A stretch of 64,000 bases of DNA from an uncultured Pseudomonadota bacterium (GCA_937912125.1 CALDOK010000193.1:1-64000), one strand, 5' to 3'; positions 25,523-34,599 are shown, numbered from the stretch's first letter. Numbers and translations are program-made. Notes: a model not told the origin generated them from the letters alone.

Positions 25523-26170
25523 CTACTCCGCCGCGGGCCAGCCCACGGTCTGGGACAGCAGGACGTGTTGGTCATCCGCCAGGCCCAGCTTGCCCTTCAT
25601 GGCGTCGCGGTTGAGCAGGCCGCGGATCACGGTGGCCAGGCCGGTGGAGGCGCAGAACAGGTAGACGTTCTGGCCGATGAAGCCCAGGTCGGCGGAGGCG
25701 TAGTGCTCCCGCTGGCCGGGCGGGAGGTTCTTCATGCGGCCGTAGTCGGCCACGTACACGAGGTTGACGGGCGCCTTCCACACAAAGGGCTGCATGCCCG
25801 CGTCCCGCCGCAGATCCTGGGTGGTGACCAGCACCAGGGCGTGGGCGGTGGCGTCGTAGCGCCAGGCGCCGTCGGCGCGCACCACGTAGATGTCGATCTC
25901 CTGGTTGTTCATGGCCGAGGGCGCGGTGCGGTGGCCGTCGGCACGGCTCACACCCCAGGCGGCCCAGAGCAGATCGGACAGCAGCTGGTCGGGGATGGGG
26001 TCTTCCCGGAACTCCCGCGACGAGAGCCGGGTGGCCAGGGCCTCCATCAGGGGCATCCCCCCCGAGGTGACCGCCGGCGGCAGGGCCACGGCTTCGCCAG
26101 GCTCGATGGCCAGGGCGGCGTGGAGAGGAAAGACCAGGGCGAGCAGGACGAGGATGAGGGTGTGACGCAT
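25523..26170 (-). CDS. Exported SagB/ThcOx-type nitroreductase
   Basis: A 215-residue flavoprotein of the nitroreductase superfamily, closest to the SagB/ThcOx group: RLSSREFREDPIP, LLWAAWGVSRADGHRTAPSAMNNQEIDIY, and a C-terminal CASTGLATVIRGLL segment. Family members bind FMN as dimers. The N-terminus is a signal peptide (MRHTLILVLLALVFPLHAALA), so the enzyme is predicted to be exported. That is unusual, because FMN has to be supplied in the periplasm. There is no cyclodehydratase or precursor peptide nearby, so a role in azole natural-product formation is not supported. Start codons of this gene and the CotH gene are only 20 bp apart. Confidence 0.82.
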   Translation of the reverse strand: MRHTLILVLLALVFPLHAALAIEPGEAVALPPAVTSGGMPLMEALATRLSSREFREDPIPDQLLSDLLWAAWGVSRADGHRTAPSAMNNQEIDIYVVRADGAWRYDATAHALVLVTTQDLRRDAGMQPFVWKAPVNLVYVADYGRMKNLPPGQREHYASADLGFIGQNVYLFCASTGLATVIRGLLNRDAMKGKLGLADDQHVLLSQTVGWPAAE

Positions 26171-26190
26171 CGGCCGAGTATACTCCGTCC

Positions 26191-27621
26191 ATGCCCCCTC
26201 GAGCCCTCCAAACAGCGAGCCTGAGCCTGCTGCTGGCCGCTGCCTGTGGTCGACCCGACATCTCGGCCCCTCCGCCCCGGGACACCCAGCCTCCGCCGGG
26301 TGACACGGTGGACAGCGAGGCTCCGCCAGCCACGGGCGACTCCGCCGCGGAGCAGGTGGGCGATCTGGTCTTTCACGAGATCCCGATCCTGATGATCGAC
26401 ACGGCGGGCCAGGAGATCTCCGACGACGAGAAGATCGACGCCCACATGGTGGTGGTGAGCGACCACGACGGCAGCCTGGAAGACCTCGAGACCGCCGGGC
26501 GGACCTGGGACGGCCCCATCGGCATCGAGCTGCACGGCAGCTCCAGCTCCAGCTACGAAAAGACCGGCTACCGCGTCGAGACCCGCAACGAGGTGGGCGC
26601 CGACCTGGACTACCCCCTGCTGGGCCTGCCCTCGGAGAGCGACTGGGTGCTGCACGGGCCCTACAGCGACAAGACCCTGCTGCGCAACGCCCTGGCCTAC
26701 ACAGTGGGGGCTCAGGTGGCCGAGGGCACAGGGGAGTACCAGCCCCGCATCGCCTTCTGTGAGCTGTTCTTGAACGCCGACTACCGTGGAATCTACCTGC
26801 TGGTCGAGCGCGTCAAGCGCAGCCCCGTCCGCCTGGACCTCCCGGCGCCCGCCCCCACCAGCGCCGCCGGGGACATCACCGGCAGCTACATCGTCCGTGT
26901 CGACCAGAACCGCAATGACGGCTGGATCTCGGCCCAGGGCACCCTGATCGACTGGATCTACCCCCGCGCGGACACCATCACCGCCCAGCAGGACGCCTAC
27001 CTGCGGGCATGGTTCGACGACTTCGAGGCCATGCTGGCCGCGCCGGGCTGGGACGATCCGGCCGCTGGCTACCCCCGCTGGATCGTCACCGAGAGCTTCG
27101 CCGACCACTTCCTGGTCAACGAGCTGGCCAAGAACATCGACGCCTACAGGCTCAGCGCCTACCTCTACAAGGACGCCGACGCCGACGGCGGCCGGCTGCA
27201 TGCCGGGCCCCTGTGGGACTTCGACCGGGCGTGGGGCAACGTCAACTACTGCGACTGCCAGTACGCGTCTGGCTGGATCATCGATGGCTTGACCGACGCC
27301 GGCTACCGCTACCAGTACCCGGGCTGGTGGCTGCAGCTGCTCGAGGATCCCGCCTTCCAAGACCAGCTGCGCTGCCGCTGGGAGGCGCTCCGGCTCGCCC
27401 AGCTCTCGGACGAAGCCCTGCTGACCACCATCGACGAGCTGGCCGCCATCGTCGCCGCCATCCAGCCCCGAGACGACGAACGCTGGCACACCATCGGCGC
27501 CCAGATCGAGCCCAACTGGTACGTCGGCGAGACCTGGGACGAAGAGCTGGACTACCTGCGCAGCTGGCTGCTCGAGCGCACGGCCTGGCTGGACGCCAAC
27601 CTGCCTGGGAGCTGCGGCTAG
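26191..27621 (+). CDS. CotH-type protein kinase-like lipoprotein (1 of 3)
   Basis: A 476-residue predicted lipoprotein (lipobox AAAC) with a Pro/Asp/Thr linker and one CotH domain (about 60-440). Family motifs are clear: GIELHGSSSSSYEKTGYRVE, DWVLHGPYSDKTLLRNALAY, YRGIYLLVERVKR, FADHFLVNELAKNIDAYRLSAYLYKD and GPLWDFDRAWGN. CotH of Bacillus phosphorylates spore-coat proteins; the bacterial family is broad and often secreted. Here the anchor and the absence of a cytoplasmic ATP source leave the activity open. It diverges from the SagB-type gene and is convergent, with a 4-bp stop overlap, with the Ig-like lipoprotein at 27618. Confidence 0.9.
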   Translation: MPPRALQTASLSLLLAAACGRPDISAPPPRDTQPPPGDTVDSEAPPATGDSAAEQVGDLVFHEIPILMIDTAGQEISDDEKIDAHMVVVSDHDGSLEDLETAGRTWDGPIGIELHGSSSSSYEKTGYRVETRNEVGADLDYPLLGLPSESDWVLHGPYSDKTLLRNALAYTVGAQVAEGTGEYQPRIAFCELFLNADYRGIYLLVERVKRSPVRLDLPAPAPTSAAGDITGSYIVRVDQNRNDGWISAQGTLIDWIYPRADTITAQQDAYLRAWFDDFEAMLAAPGWDDPAAGYPRWIVTESFADHFLVNELAKNIDAYRLSAYLYKDADADGGRLHAGPLWDFDRAWGNVNYCDCQYASGWIIDGLTDAGYRYQYPGWWLQLLEDPAFQDQLRCRWEALRLAQLSDEALLTTIDELAAIVAAIQPRDDERWHTIGAQIEPNWYVGETWDEELDYLRSWLLERTAWLDANLPGSCG

Positions 27622-28343
27622 CCTTCGCTGGGGGGCGCGGCCGTGTCGGGATCCGGCACGTCGGTGTCGGGGTCGATGTGGCCGGTGTCGTCGAGGATCA
27701 CCTCGATGTCCACCTGGCCGCTGCAGCTAGCGCCGGAGGGATCGGTGACGGCCATGGTGAGGGTGTGTTCGCCCAAGCTCAGGGGGCCCACCACGAGCTC
27801 CACCGCGCCGGCGCCATCGGGCTCGGTCACGCCCAGCTCCTCGTCGAGGCTGCTGGTGAAGACCACCTGCAGCGCGTCGTCGTCGAGATCCGTGGCGGCG
27901 CCCTGCAGGGTGATGGTGCTCGACGCCTGGAAGATGGAGCCGTCGGCGGGAGCGTCGAAGCTGCAGGCGGGCTCGTGGTTGGGCTCCTGAACCTGGATCG
28001 CGATGGCCGCGCCGCCGGTGAGCCCCGCGGGGTCGGTGACCAGCACCTCGATGGCGCCGCCGCCGAGCTGGGCCACCCAGGTGCAGATGCTGCGCCCATC
28101 GGGCTGAGGCACGAGATCGGTGCAGACAGGCTGGCCGTCGGCGCTCCAGGTGACCCGCAGGGCCTCGGGCACGTCGTCCGGATCGTCCACAACGCCCACC
28201 AGCTCGACGCCGTGGCCCGCGGTGGCCAGGCTGCCGTCCGAGGGCGCGGTGATGGTGAACGCCGGGGCCAGGTTGTCCGGGGTGGTCGGACAGGCGGTCA
28301 GGACGAGGGCGAGGGCGATGACGAGACGAGGCGAGGTGAGCAT
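27618..28343 (-). CDS. Ig-like domain lipoprotein
   Basis: A 241-residue lipoprotein (lipobox LTAC; GGAGGAG before the ATG). Two Ig-like modules of about 90 residues follow (APAFTITAPSDGSL and EPACSFDAPADGSIF begin them), each with a paired Cys. The last 20 residues are an acidic D/T/P-rich tail (DTGHIDPDTDVPDPDTAAP). It is built like the giant repeat lipoprotein at 12469 but with only two modules. It probably has a structural or adhesive role on the surface. Its stop overlaps that of the CotH gene. Confidence 0.75.
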   Translation of the reverse strand: MLTSPRLVIALALVLTACPTTPDNLAPAFTITAPSDGSLATAGHGVELVGVVDDPDDVPEALRVTWSADGQPVCTDLVPQPDGRSICTWVAQLGGGAIEVLVTDPAGLTGGAAIAIQVQEPNHEPACSFDAPADGSIFQASSTITLQGAATDLDDDALQVVFTSSLDEELGVTEPDGAGAVELVVGPLSLGEHTLTMAVTDPSGASCSGQVDIEVILDDTGHIDPDTDVPDPDTAAPPSEG

Positions 28344-28380
28344 GGGCTCCTCCTACCCCCTGGATATCACGCCGCCGGCC

Positions 28381-29211
28381 CTACAAGCGCAGGATGCCCG
28401 CCGATCGGCGAACCCCGACGGTGCTGGCGGTGAAGTCCCGATCGCCCACCTGCTCCACGCGCTCGTCCACAGGGCCCATGAAGATGTAGACGGCCGCGGC
28501 CCGATCCGGGTCGCTCCACAGCGCCGTGGGAATGGACAGCTCCCCATCCGAGAAGGGCACCAGACAGCTGACCCACTCGAACGCCACGTAGCCAGCGGGC
28601 GAGGACTCCGCGATCCGCGCCTCGACCCCGAACCAGTCCGCCGCCTGAGTGCTGGCGTCCCAGCTGAAGACGAGATCCTCGAGGGTGCCCTCGTTGGCCA
28701 CCGCACCGGACAGGGGCGGACCGTCGATGGGCACTCCAGGGGGCATGGACAGGAAGGGGTGGGCCTCGAGGGCTCCAGCGGCGTCGCTCAACACAGGATC
28801 GAGGTCGTAGCTACCGGTGGCGATCTCATCGACCTGCAGTGCGAAGCGCTGCTCCAGCTCATCGTAGGGGAGCTCGTAGATCTCAGGGCCGCGCAGCACG
28901 CTGACGCTCGCCCCGGGTTCCTCGAACAGCCCGGTGACGAGGGTCTCGTCGGGGGCGCCGCGGGCGCAGCCGGGGCCCTCTGGCGCGAGCATGTCCAGGG
29001 CACTCAGGCCGGCCTGGGGTTCGGAGAGCCAGCCCCACCAGAGCTCACCCTCAGGGCTCGTGTCGCCCCAATACCCACCCAGGCGCTCCAGCTGGATCGC
29101 GGCGCCCACCACCTGCACCTGATCGGGCATGGCGTAGTCTTCCCAGCGACCATCCACCCAAGGGTAGCAGCCGCCGCAGAGGACCAGGACCAACAGCGCG
29201 GGCGCCTTCAC
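28381..29211 (-). CDS. Lipoprotein, unknown family, coupled to the upstream gene
   Basis: A 276-residue lipoprotein. I place the start at the GTG at 29211, which overlaps the stop of the gene before it (GTGA) and follows GGAGGGG; the signal is VKAPALLVLVLCGGC. The frame is open further upstream but only as a shadow of the neighbouring gene. The mature protein begins YPWVDGRWEDYAMPDQV and has no repeats or motifs I recognise; it is acidic and beta-rich. The overlap means translational coupling with the 616-residue protein, so the two probably work together in the envelope. Confidence 0.7.
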   Translation of the reverse strand: MKAPALLVLVLCGGCYPWVDGRWEDYAMPDQVQVVGAAIQLERLGGYWGDTSPEGELWWGWLSEPQAGLSALDMLAPEGPGCARGAPDETLVTGLFEEPGASVSVLRGPEIYELPYDELEQRFALQVDEIATGSYDLDPVLSDAAGALEAHPFLSMPPGVPIDGPPLSGAVANEGTLEDLVFSWDASTQAADWFGVEARIAESSPAGYVAFEWVSCLVPFSDGELSIPTALWSDPDRAAAVYIFMGPVDERVEQVGDRDFTASTVGVRRSAGILRL

Positions 29212-31058
29212 TCGCCCCTCCGGGTGAGCCACAGGGCGGTGAAGGTGGCGCTGGTGAGGCCCATGCCGATGGCACCGAGGTAGCAGCCGTTGGTGGTCCA
29301 CATCAGGGCCTGGCTGGGGCCGTCGTGGTCGAAGCGCCAGCGCGTGGCGTGAGCCGTGCCGTACAGCAAGGCCGCCGCGGAGCCCGTGGTGAGCGCCGCC
29401 GTGAGCATGGGTCGTGCGCTGCGGGACGTTGGGACGGGTAGCTGGGCGAGCAGCGGGTTGGGCGGGAAAGCGTCGATGGGTTCGGGCTCGGGAACGTTGG
29501 CTGCAGCGGGCTGCACGGGCGCGGGGACGGGCTCCTGGTGCGCTACGACCACACTGGGCAGGCCCCAGCGATCGGCGTCGCTGGCGACAGCGGCCGATCG
29601 GATGAAGGCGAAGGGCACCATGGCCAGGACAGAGCCGCCGCCGCGGCCCGGCAGCGTGCCCCCAGGGCCCAGGTAGCCGGTCCAGCCCACCCGATCGGGC
29701 GGGGAGCCCAGCTGGATCACGCTGGGCAGATCCATGGGGCGCTGGGTGGACACGCGGCCATCCACCCATGACCGTGCGCCCTCGGGGGCCTCCACAGCCA
29801 TGGTCCGGCTGCGAGAGGCCTCGCGAGCCCGATCCCAGGCGATGCGCAAGCCCCCGCCCGCAGGCGCGATGGTGGAGGACAGGCGGTAGGACGGCTCGAG
29901 GGCCAGGGAAGCGCGGAAGGCCAGCTCGGCGGCCTGGCGATCGCCGGCGTACCACGCCCGCAGCGCCACCAGGCGATGGAACTCCGCCGCCTGGGGCGGC
30001 AGCACCAGATCGCCCACACAGGGCAGCGCCTGGGCGGCCCGGTCGGCCGCGGACTCGAAGGCGTCGCGATCGTGGGTGGCGAAGGCCATGACGGCCTCGC
30101 CCGCCAGGCTGGACAGCTGGGAAGCCGAGGTGTCCACGCAGCGAGAAGGGCGACGGGGAAGCTTGACGGAGGGCGGCGGAGGCTGGCTGGGGACGACGGG
30201 CTCGACCGCCGCCACCGGGGGTTCAGGCACCGCGGCGGGCGCCTGCACAGGCTCAGGCTCAGGATCAGGATCAGGATCAGGATCAGGCTGCGGAACAGGC
30301 TCGGGCCTCGGAGCGGGCGTGGGCTCGGGAGCAGGGCCCTGGAGCGGCCGCAGGCCGCCGTCAAGCTGCTGCTCGGCCAGGGCCTGGGCCAGCTGCCTGG
30401 TGGCGTCGTCGATGGTGGCCACGGCCTGGGCCGCGATGGCCTCACGATCCAGCCGGTCGAGCATGATCATGCCGACCCCGGCCAGGGGCGCCGTGGGCAC
30501 GAACCAGGCCATGTGCAACGGGGAGAGCCGCTCGCGGGCGTGCCCGACCACCTGGAGGGTCCGGCCTTCGAGCTGCGCCTCGAGCTCCACCCGCATGTCG
30601 CGCTCGCCGAAGCGGCCGTTGTGGACGTCATACCTGAGCCGCACGCTCACCGGGATGGGCCCGCGGTCCACGTCCACCTGCTCGAAGCGCTGCTCCAGGT
30701 GGTCCCGCAGGCGCATGGCCACGACGCTGCCGAGGTCCATGAACAGGATCGGGCGCACGCCTCGCTCGACGCCACGCTGCTGCTCGACGAGCTCGCGGGC
30801 GGAGCCCAGGTCGGGGTCGGTGACGCAGCGCAGGGTGACCCCCGTGGAGGGATCTCGAGTGCGCACGCAGCCCAGGTGCCGCGGCACCTGGAGATCGACG
30901 CCGATGGCCGTGGCGTGGGGACCCTGGGCCAGCTCGGTCGCTGGCGCCTGCCAGGCTCCGTAGGCCTCGGCCAGGTCCGCGCGCACCGCGCCAGCTGAGA
31001 CCCTGCCCGGGGAGAGCAGGAGCGTGAGCGCGACGAGGCGGACGATCCGGGAGGCCAT
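29208..31058 (-). CDS. Exported proline-rich protein with C-terminal membrane segments
   Basis: A 616-residue protein. The start at 31058 gives a signal peptide (MASRIVRLVALTLLL, cut near VSAG) and has GGAGATC upstream; the frame extends 25 codons further without one. Residues 20-225 form a folded domain including MRLRDHLEQRFEQVDVD. A Pro/Asp/Glu linker (PDPDPDPDPEPEP) at about 250-270 is encoded by a hexanucleotide repeat. Residues 330-430 look like helical TPR-type repeats (AEFHRLVALRAWYAGDRQAAELAFRASL). Two hydrophobic helices close the protein. The family is unknown. It lies 37 bp after the sugar kinase gene and overlaps the next lipoprotein gene. Confidence 0.68.
   Translation of the reverse strand: MASRIVRLVALTLLLSPGRVSAGAVRADLAEAYGAWQAPATELAQGPHATAIGVDLQVPRHLGCVRTRDPSTGVTLRCVTDPDLGSARELVEQQRGVERGVRPILFMDLGSVVAMRLRDHLEQRFEQVDVDRGPIPVSVRLRYDVHNGRFGERDMRVELEAQLEGRTLQVVGHARERLSPLHMAWFVPTAPLAGVGMIMLDRLDREAIAAQAVATIDDATRQLAQALAEQQLDGGLRPLQGPAPEPTPAPRPEPVPQPDPDPDPDPEPEPVQAPAAVPEPPVAAVEPVVPSQPPPPSVKLPRRPSRCVDTSASQLSSLAGEAVMAFATHDRDAFESAADRAAQALPCVGDLVLPPQAAEFHRLVALRAWYAGDRQAAELAFRASLALEPSYRLSSTIAPAGGGLRIAWDRAREASRSRTMAVEAPEGARSWVDGRVSTQRPMDLPSVIQLGSPPDRVGWTGYLGPGGTLPGRGGGSVLAMVPFAFIRSAAVASDADRWGLPSVVVAHQEPVPAPVQPAAANVPEPEPIDAFPPNPLLAQLPVPTSRSARPMLTAALTTGSAAALLYGTAHATRWRFDHDGPSQALMWTTNGCYLGAIGMGLTSATFTALWLTRRGE
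30249..30290. repeat. Hexanucleotide tandem repeat, seven units
   Basis: AGGCTC twice, AGGATC four times and AGGCTG once form a 42-bp tract coding for the PDPDPD/PEPE linker of the 616-residue protein. A 6-bp unit keeps the frame, so slippage would change linker length only. Confidence 0.85.
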
Positions 31059-31095
31059 GATCTCCAGCGCGGTGGGAGGGTCGCTGCGCCGCCAG

Positions 31096-31959
31096 CTAAC
31101 GGATCGCAGCCGTCGAGGGGGTTGGTTCGCCACGATAAGGGCCGCGGTACGACATCTTGGCGGTGGTTACCCGAGCGGCGAGGTCCAGGGCCAGGGCCAG
31201 GGGCTCACCGCGCAGCAGGCCCACCAGGAAGGCGGCGGTGCAGGTGTCGCCTCTGCCGGTGCGGCCCTCGAGGGTCCAGGCGCCCCAGGGCCGCTCGCAG
31301 AGCTCAGCTCCCCGCGCGGCCAGCACGCCGGCGTGGTGGGTGAGCAGCACGGTGCCCGCCCCCATCGCGAGCAGGGCCGCGGCCGCCGCGTGGCGATCCT
31401 CGATCCCGGTCAGGGTGCGCGCCTCCACGATGTCCACCTTGAGCACGTCCAGCAGGCGGAGGTGCTCTTCGGCCTCGGGCCAGGGCTGGTGGGCGGCGCT
31501 GCCATCGGGGGCCACCCGCCGCAGGAAGCCCTGAGCGTCCGCGCCCAACAGCCCGACCCGCGGACGCAGGAGCGCCAACAGGGAGGGCGGCACCATGCCC
31601 ATCCACAGGGGATTGACGTGCAGCGCGGCCGCATGGAGCCCCTGGATCTCGGCCGGGGTGAAGGGCTCGGCCTGGGAGATGACCCTGGAGATGCGATCGT
31701 CCGGGTCCTCGCTAGGGTAGTCGTTGCGGATGGAGGTGCTGGTGGCGGAGGGCGCCCAGGTGATGTCCGCGCCCGCCTGCTCGATCTCGTGGAAGTGGTG
31801 GCGATCCTGGGCCCGGGCCTTGGTGAGCACCTGCACCGGACAGCCCAGGCGGCAGGCGGTGACCGCGCCGTGGTACACGCCCCCGCCGATCTCACGGCGC
31901 GGCTCGCCGCGCACCACGTTGATGTCCAGGCAGACGTCTCCGAGGAAGGTGAGGCTCAC
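31096..31959 (-). CDS. PfkB family carbohydrate kinase
   Basis: A 287-residue ribokinase/PfkB-type kinase, which phosphorylates a sugar or nucleoside from ATP. The C-terminal signature GRTGRGDTCTAAFLVGLL holds the catalytic Asp and anion hole. The N-terminal substrate part (SLTFLGDVCLDINVVRG, GGGVYHGAV) is typical though short. The start is a GTG overlapping the stop of the dehydrogenase gene (GTGA), with AGGAGG eight bases before it. Coupling to an IolG-like enzyme suggests a shared inositol or sugar-acid pathway; IolC, the inositol-pathway kinase, belongs to this family, but the sequence alone does not show which substrate is used. Confidence 0.87.
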   Translation of the reverse strand: MSLTFLGDVCLDINVVRGEPRREIGGGVYHGAVTACRLGCPVQVLTKARAQDRHHFHEIEQAGADITWAPSATSTSIRNDYPSEDPDDRISRVISQAEPFTPAEIQGLHAAALHVNPLWMGMVPPSLLALLRPRVGLLGADAQGFLRRVAPDGSAAHQPWPEAEEHLRLLDVLKVDIVEARTLTGIEDRHAAAAALLAMGAGTVLLTHHAGVLAARGAELCERPWGAWTLEGRTGRGDTCTAAFLVGLLRGEPLALALDLAARVTTAKMSYRGPYRGEPTPSTAAIR

Positions 31960-32975
31960 CCCGCCACCTCCTGGATCCGTACCGGCCGCCCCAGGGCCAC
32001 GGAGCGCTTGGCGGCCAGGCCCAGCACCACGGCCATGCGGCCGTCGTGGCCCCCCACCGACAGCGGGCCCGCGCCCCGCACCGCGGCCACGAAGGCCTGG
32101 ATCTCGGCGGCGTAGGCGGCGGCGTAGCGCTGCATGAAGAAGTCCAGGGGCAGCGGGTCGTGCTGGCCGTAGGCGTCGGCCAGCTGCACCGTGTCCGCCG
32201 CGATGTTGCGGTTGCCAACCCGGCCAGCGGATCCCAGGACCTCGACGCGCTGGTCGTAGCCGTAGACAGCGCGCCGGGAGTTCTCGATGACCCCCAGCGC
32301 CCCGTCGGCGAAGCGCAGGGAGATCACCGCGCTGTCCACATCGCCCGCGGCCCCGATGGCCGGGTCCACCAACACGGCGGCCATGGCGTGCAGCTCCACC
32401 ACCTCTTGACCCATGACGAAGCGGGCCATGTCGAAGTCGTGGATGGTCATGTCCAGAAACATGCCGCCTGAGACCGCTGCGTACTCGGCGGGAGGGGGCG
32501 CAGGATCCCTGGAGGTGATGCGCAGCATCTCGGGCCGGCCCACCGCGCCGGAGGCCACCAGCGCCCGCACCCGGGCGAAGTCTGGATCGAAGCGCCGGTT
32601 GAAGCCCAGCATCAGCTGCACACCGGCGCGCTCCACCTCGGCCAGCACGGTGTCGATGCGCCCAAGGTCGAGATCCAGAGGCTTCTCGCAGAAGATGTGC
32701 TTGCCCGCCCGAGCGGCCTGGATCACCAAGTCGGCGTGGGTGTCGGTGCTCGAGCACACCAGCACGGCCTGGACCTGGGGGTCGGCGATGAGCTGGGCGG
32801 GGTCGTCGCTCACCGTGGGGATGCCGAGCTCAGCGGCCAGCGCCTGAGCGGCGCCGAGGCGGGGATCGGCCACCCCGACGACCCGTGCCTCGGGGATGAG
32901 GTGCGCGATGGTGCGAGCGTGGACCTGGCCGATGCGGCCGGCCCCCAGGATGGCGACGGGGAGGGCTGCGGACAT
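31956..32975 (-). CDS. iolG: Gfo/Idh/MocA oxidoreductase, inositol 2-dehydrogenase-like
   Basis: A 339-residue NAD(P)-dependent dehydrogenase. The Rossmann motif GAGRIGQVHARTI is at about 10-22, the catalytic Lys lies in HIFCEKPLDLDL at about 93-104, and the D-x3-H pair is in DMTIHDFDMARFV at about 170-180. These match myo-inositol 2-dehydrogenase (IolG), which oxidises inositol to scyllo-inosose; other sugar dehydrogenases of the superfamily are close, so the symbol is tentative. The ATG at 32975 follows GGAGTCTCC. It heads a minus-strand cluster with the PfkB kinase and two envelope genes, but no iolB, D, E or transporter genes are visible, so a full inositol pathway is not shown here. Confidence 0.85.
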   Translation of the reverse strand: MSAALPVAILGAGRIGQVHARTIAHLIPEARVVGVADPRLGAAQALAAELGIPTVSDDPAQLIADPQVQAVLVCSSTDTHADLVIQAARAGKHIFCEKPLDLDLGRIDTVLAEVERAGVQLMLGFNRRFDPDFARVRALVASGAVGRPEMLRITSRDPAPPPAEYAAVSGGMFLDMTIHDFDMARFVMGQEVVELHAMAAVLVDPAIGAAGDVDSAVISLRFADGALGVIENSRRAVYGYDQRVEVLGSAGRVGNRNIAADTVQLADAYGQHDPLPLDFFMQRYAAAYAAEIQAFVAAVRGAGPLSVGGHDGRMAVVLGLAAKRSVALGRPVRIQEVAG

Positions 32976-33274
32976 GGAGACTCCATGCAGGGTGCGGGAC
33001 TCTCTATCTATCGGGTGTCCATGCCAGAGGCCCTCGGAGGCCAGCGCCCAGCAAAGGGGGGGAGCATGGATCGCCACTTGTACTTTTTTTGCGGTACTTC
33101 ATGTTTTTCTCGTTTTGCGATTCCCCTGCTTCACCCAGAAAAACCGGCGCAAATAATGCTGGGCCTCCAGTTTGTCCAGGACTTTTTGACAGGCCCGACA
33201 CATTTTTCCGTGCCATGGTTCTTGTGCCCACGCTGGCTGATTCTCTTTCCATCGAACGCTGCCCCGGAGGCCTC
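32976..33274. promoter_or_regulatory. AT-rich divergent intergenic region
   Basis: Between the dehydrogenase and protease starts the base composition changes sharply. Runs such as TACTTTTTTTGCGG, GTTTTTCTCGTTTTGCG and GACTTTTTGACAGG stand out in a G+C-rich genome. No confident sigma-70 promoter could be placed: TTGACA at 33186-33191 has no good -10 partner. A very similar TTTTTCGTTTTGC stretch precedes the lipoprotein gene at 41085. It probably contains promoters for both flanking genes. Confidence 0.5.
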
Positions 33275-34507
33275 GTGATCCGCTCCCTCGCGCCCACCGT
33301 GATCTTCTCCTCGCTCCTGCTGGCCACCGCGGGGTGCGCCCCAGGCTTCGACGTCGTCATGGGCGAAGCGCCCGAAGGCTTCGTCTCCCAGAAGATCCAC
33401 GGCGGCAGCGCCCCCACGGAGTGGTACCACGACGCGGTGGTCTCCCTGCACCAGCGCCAGGGCAACTCGGTCTACACCGACCCCTTCTGCACCGGCACCT
33501 TGATCTCCAACCAGCACGTTCTGACGGCGGGCCACTGCCTCGAGGGCAGCTCGGCCAACAAGGTGGCCATCTACGTGGGCGACAACCCCTATGTCGATCT
33601 CAGCTCCCACCTGTACGCGGTCTCCGATGTCGAGGTCCACCCCTACTACAACTCCCGGCTGATCACCGACGACATCGCGCTGATCACCCTGTCCACCCCG
33701 ATCTCCGAGGACGTCACGCCGGTCAACCCGCTGCCCACCAGCGAAGGCCTCAGCAACGCCGACATCGGCCAGTACGTGAACTTCGCCGGCTTCGGCGTCA
33801 CCGAGTCTGGAAGCGCCGGCGAGAAGCTCCAGGTCACCATCCCCCTGGGCGGCTTCGGCTGCTCCGTCTACGGCTGCTCGTCCTCGGGCGACCCCGAGAC
33901 CCAGGTGTCCTACACCCAGGGCAACGGCGGCCCCTGCTCCGGTGACTCGGGTGGCCCCATGTTCGTGGCCCGGGGCAGCGAGATCTACGTGGCTGGCGTC
34001 ACCTCCTTCGGCGACTACTACTGCACCCAGTACGGCGTCAGCACGCGGGTGGACGCCTACGAGGGCTGGATCTCCGACACCACCGGCATCGACTACAGCG
34101 GCGGCAGCAGCGATGGCGGCTCCGACGGTGGCAGCGATGGCGGCTCCGACGGTGGCAGCGATGGCGGCTCCGACGGCGGCAGCACCGGGTCGACCTGCGA
34201 CGGCTGGGACCAAGGCTTCGACGGATCTCTCAGCGGCACCGGAGACTACGACTACCAGCCCGACGGCAACTACTTCCAGACCACCAGCCGCGGCACCCTC
34301 GAGGGCTACCTGGTGGGCCCGTCGGCCGTAGACTTCGATCTGGCCCTGTACAAGTACAGCGGCAGCAGCTGGCGCGAGGTGGAGACCTCCGAGTCCTCCA
34401 CCTCCGAGGAGTACATCAGCTACTCGGCCAACCCGGGCTACTACGTCTGGTACATCCACAGCTACTCGGGCGCGGGCAACTACGAGTTCTGCCAGCAAGG
34501 CGGCTGA
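33275..34507 (+). CDS. Trypsin-like serine protease lipoprotein with C-terminal PPC-like domain
   Basis: A 410-residue S1-family protease. I choose the GTG at 33275 because GGAGG stands five bases before it and it opens a lipoprotein signal (lipobox ATAGC); the frame runs upstream through AT-rich DNA. The catalytic triad is complete: His in LTAGHC, Asp in TDDIALITL and Ser in SGDSGGP. The mature domain is preceded by a propeptide up to about IHGGSAP. A Gly/Ser/Asp linker (GGSD repeats, about residues 280-305) leads to a C-terminal beta domain (about 310-410) of the pre-peptidase type. Secreted digestion of prey or macromolecules is a likely role. A hairpin follows the stop. Confidence 0.93.
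   Translation: MIRSLAPTVIFSSLLLATAGCAPGFDVVMGEAPEGFVSQKIHGGSAPTEWYHDAVVSLHQRQGNSVYTDPFCTGTLISNQHVLTAGHCLEGSSANKVAIYVGDNPYVDLSSHLYAVSDVEVHPYYNSRLITDDIALITLSTPISEDVTPVNPLPTSEGLSNADIGQYVNFAGFGVTESGSAGEKLQVTIPLGGFGCSVYGCSSSGDPETQVSYTQGNGGPCSGDSGGPMFVARGSEIYVAGVTSFGDYYCTQYGVSTRVDAYEGWISDTTGIDYSGGSSDGGSDGGSDGGSDGGSDGGSDGGSTGSTCDGWDQGFDGSLSGTGDYDYQPDGNYFQTTSRGTLEGYLVGPSAVDFDLALYKYSGSSWREVETSESSTSEEYISYSANPGYYVWYIHSYSGAGNYEFCQQGG
34109..34182. repeat. 24-bp tandem repeat coding a GGSD linker
   Basis: About three units of GATGGCGGCTCCGACGGTGG plus AGC encode the flexible linker of the protease. Units are in frame and close to identical. Confidence 0.75.
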
Positions 34508-34525
34508 TCCCCCACGTCCACCCCT

Positions 34526-34550
34526 GCGGCCCGCCTCTCCGGCGGGTCGC
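34526..34550. terminator. Hairpin after the protease gene
   Basis: A ten-base-pair stem (GCGGCCCGCC with GGCGGGTCGC, one G-U pair) closes a five-base loop 18 bp after the protease stop. No T-run follows. It probably ends the protease transcript before the small lipoprotein gene. Confidence 0.6.
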
Positions 34551-34599
34551 GGCGCTCAGGGCCCCCCGGGGATACCACATCCAATCCCCAGGAGACTCC

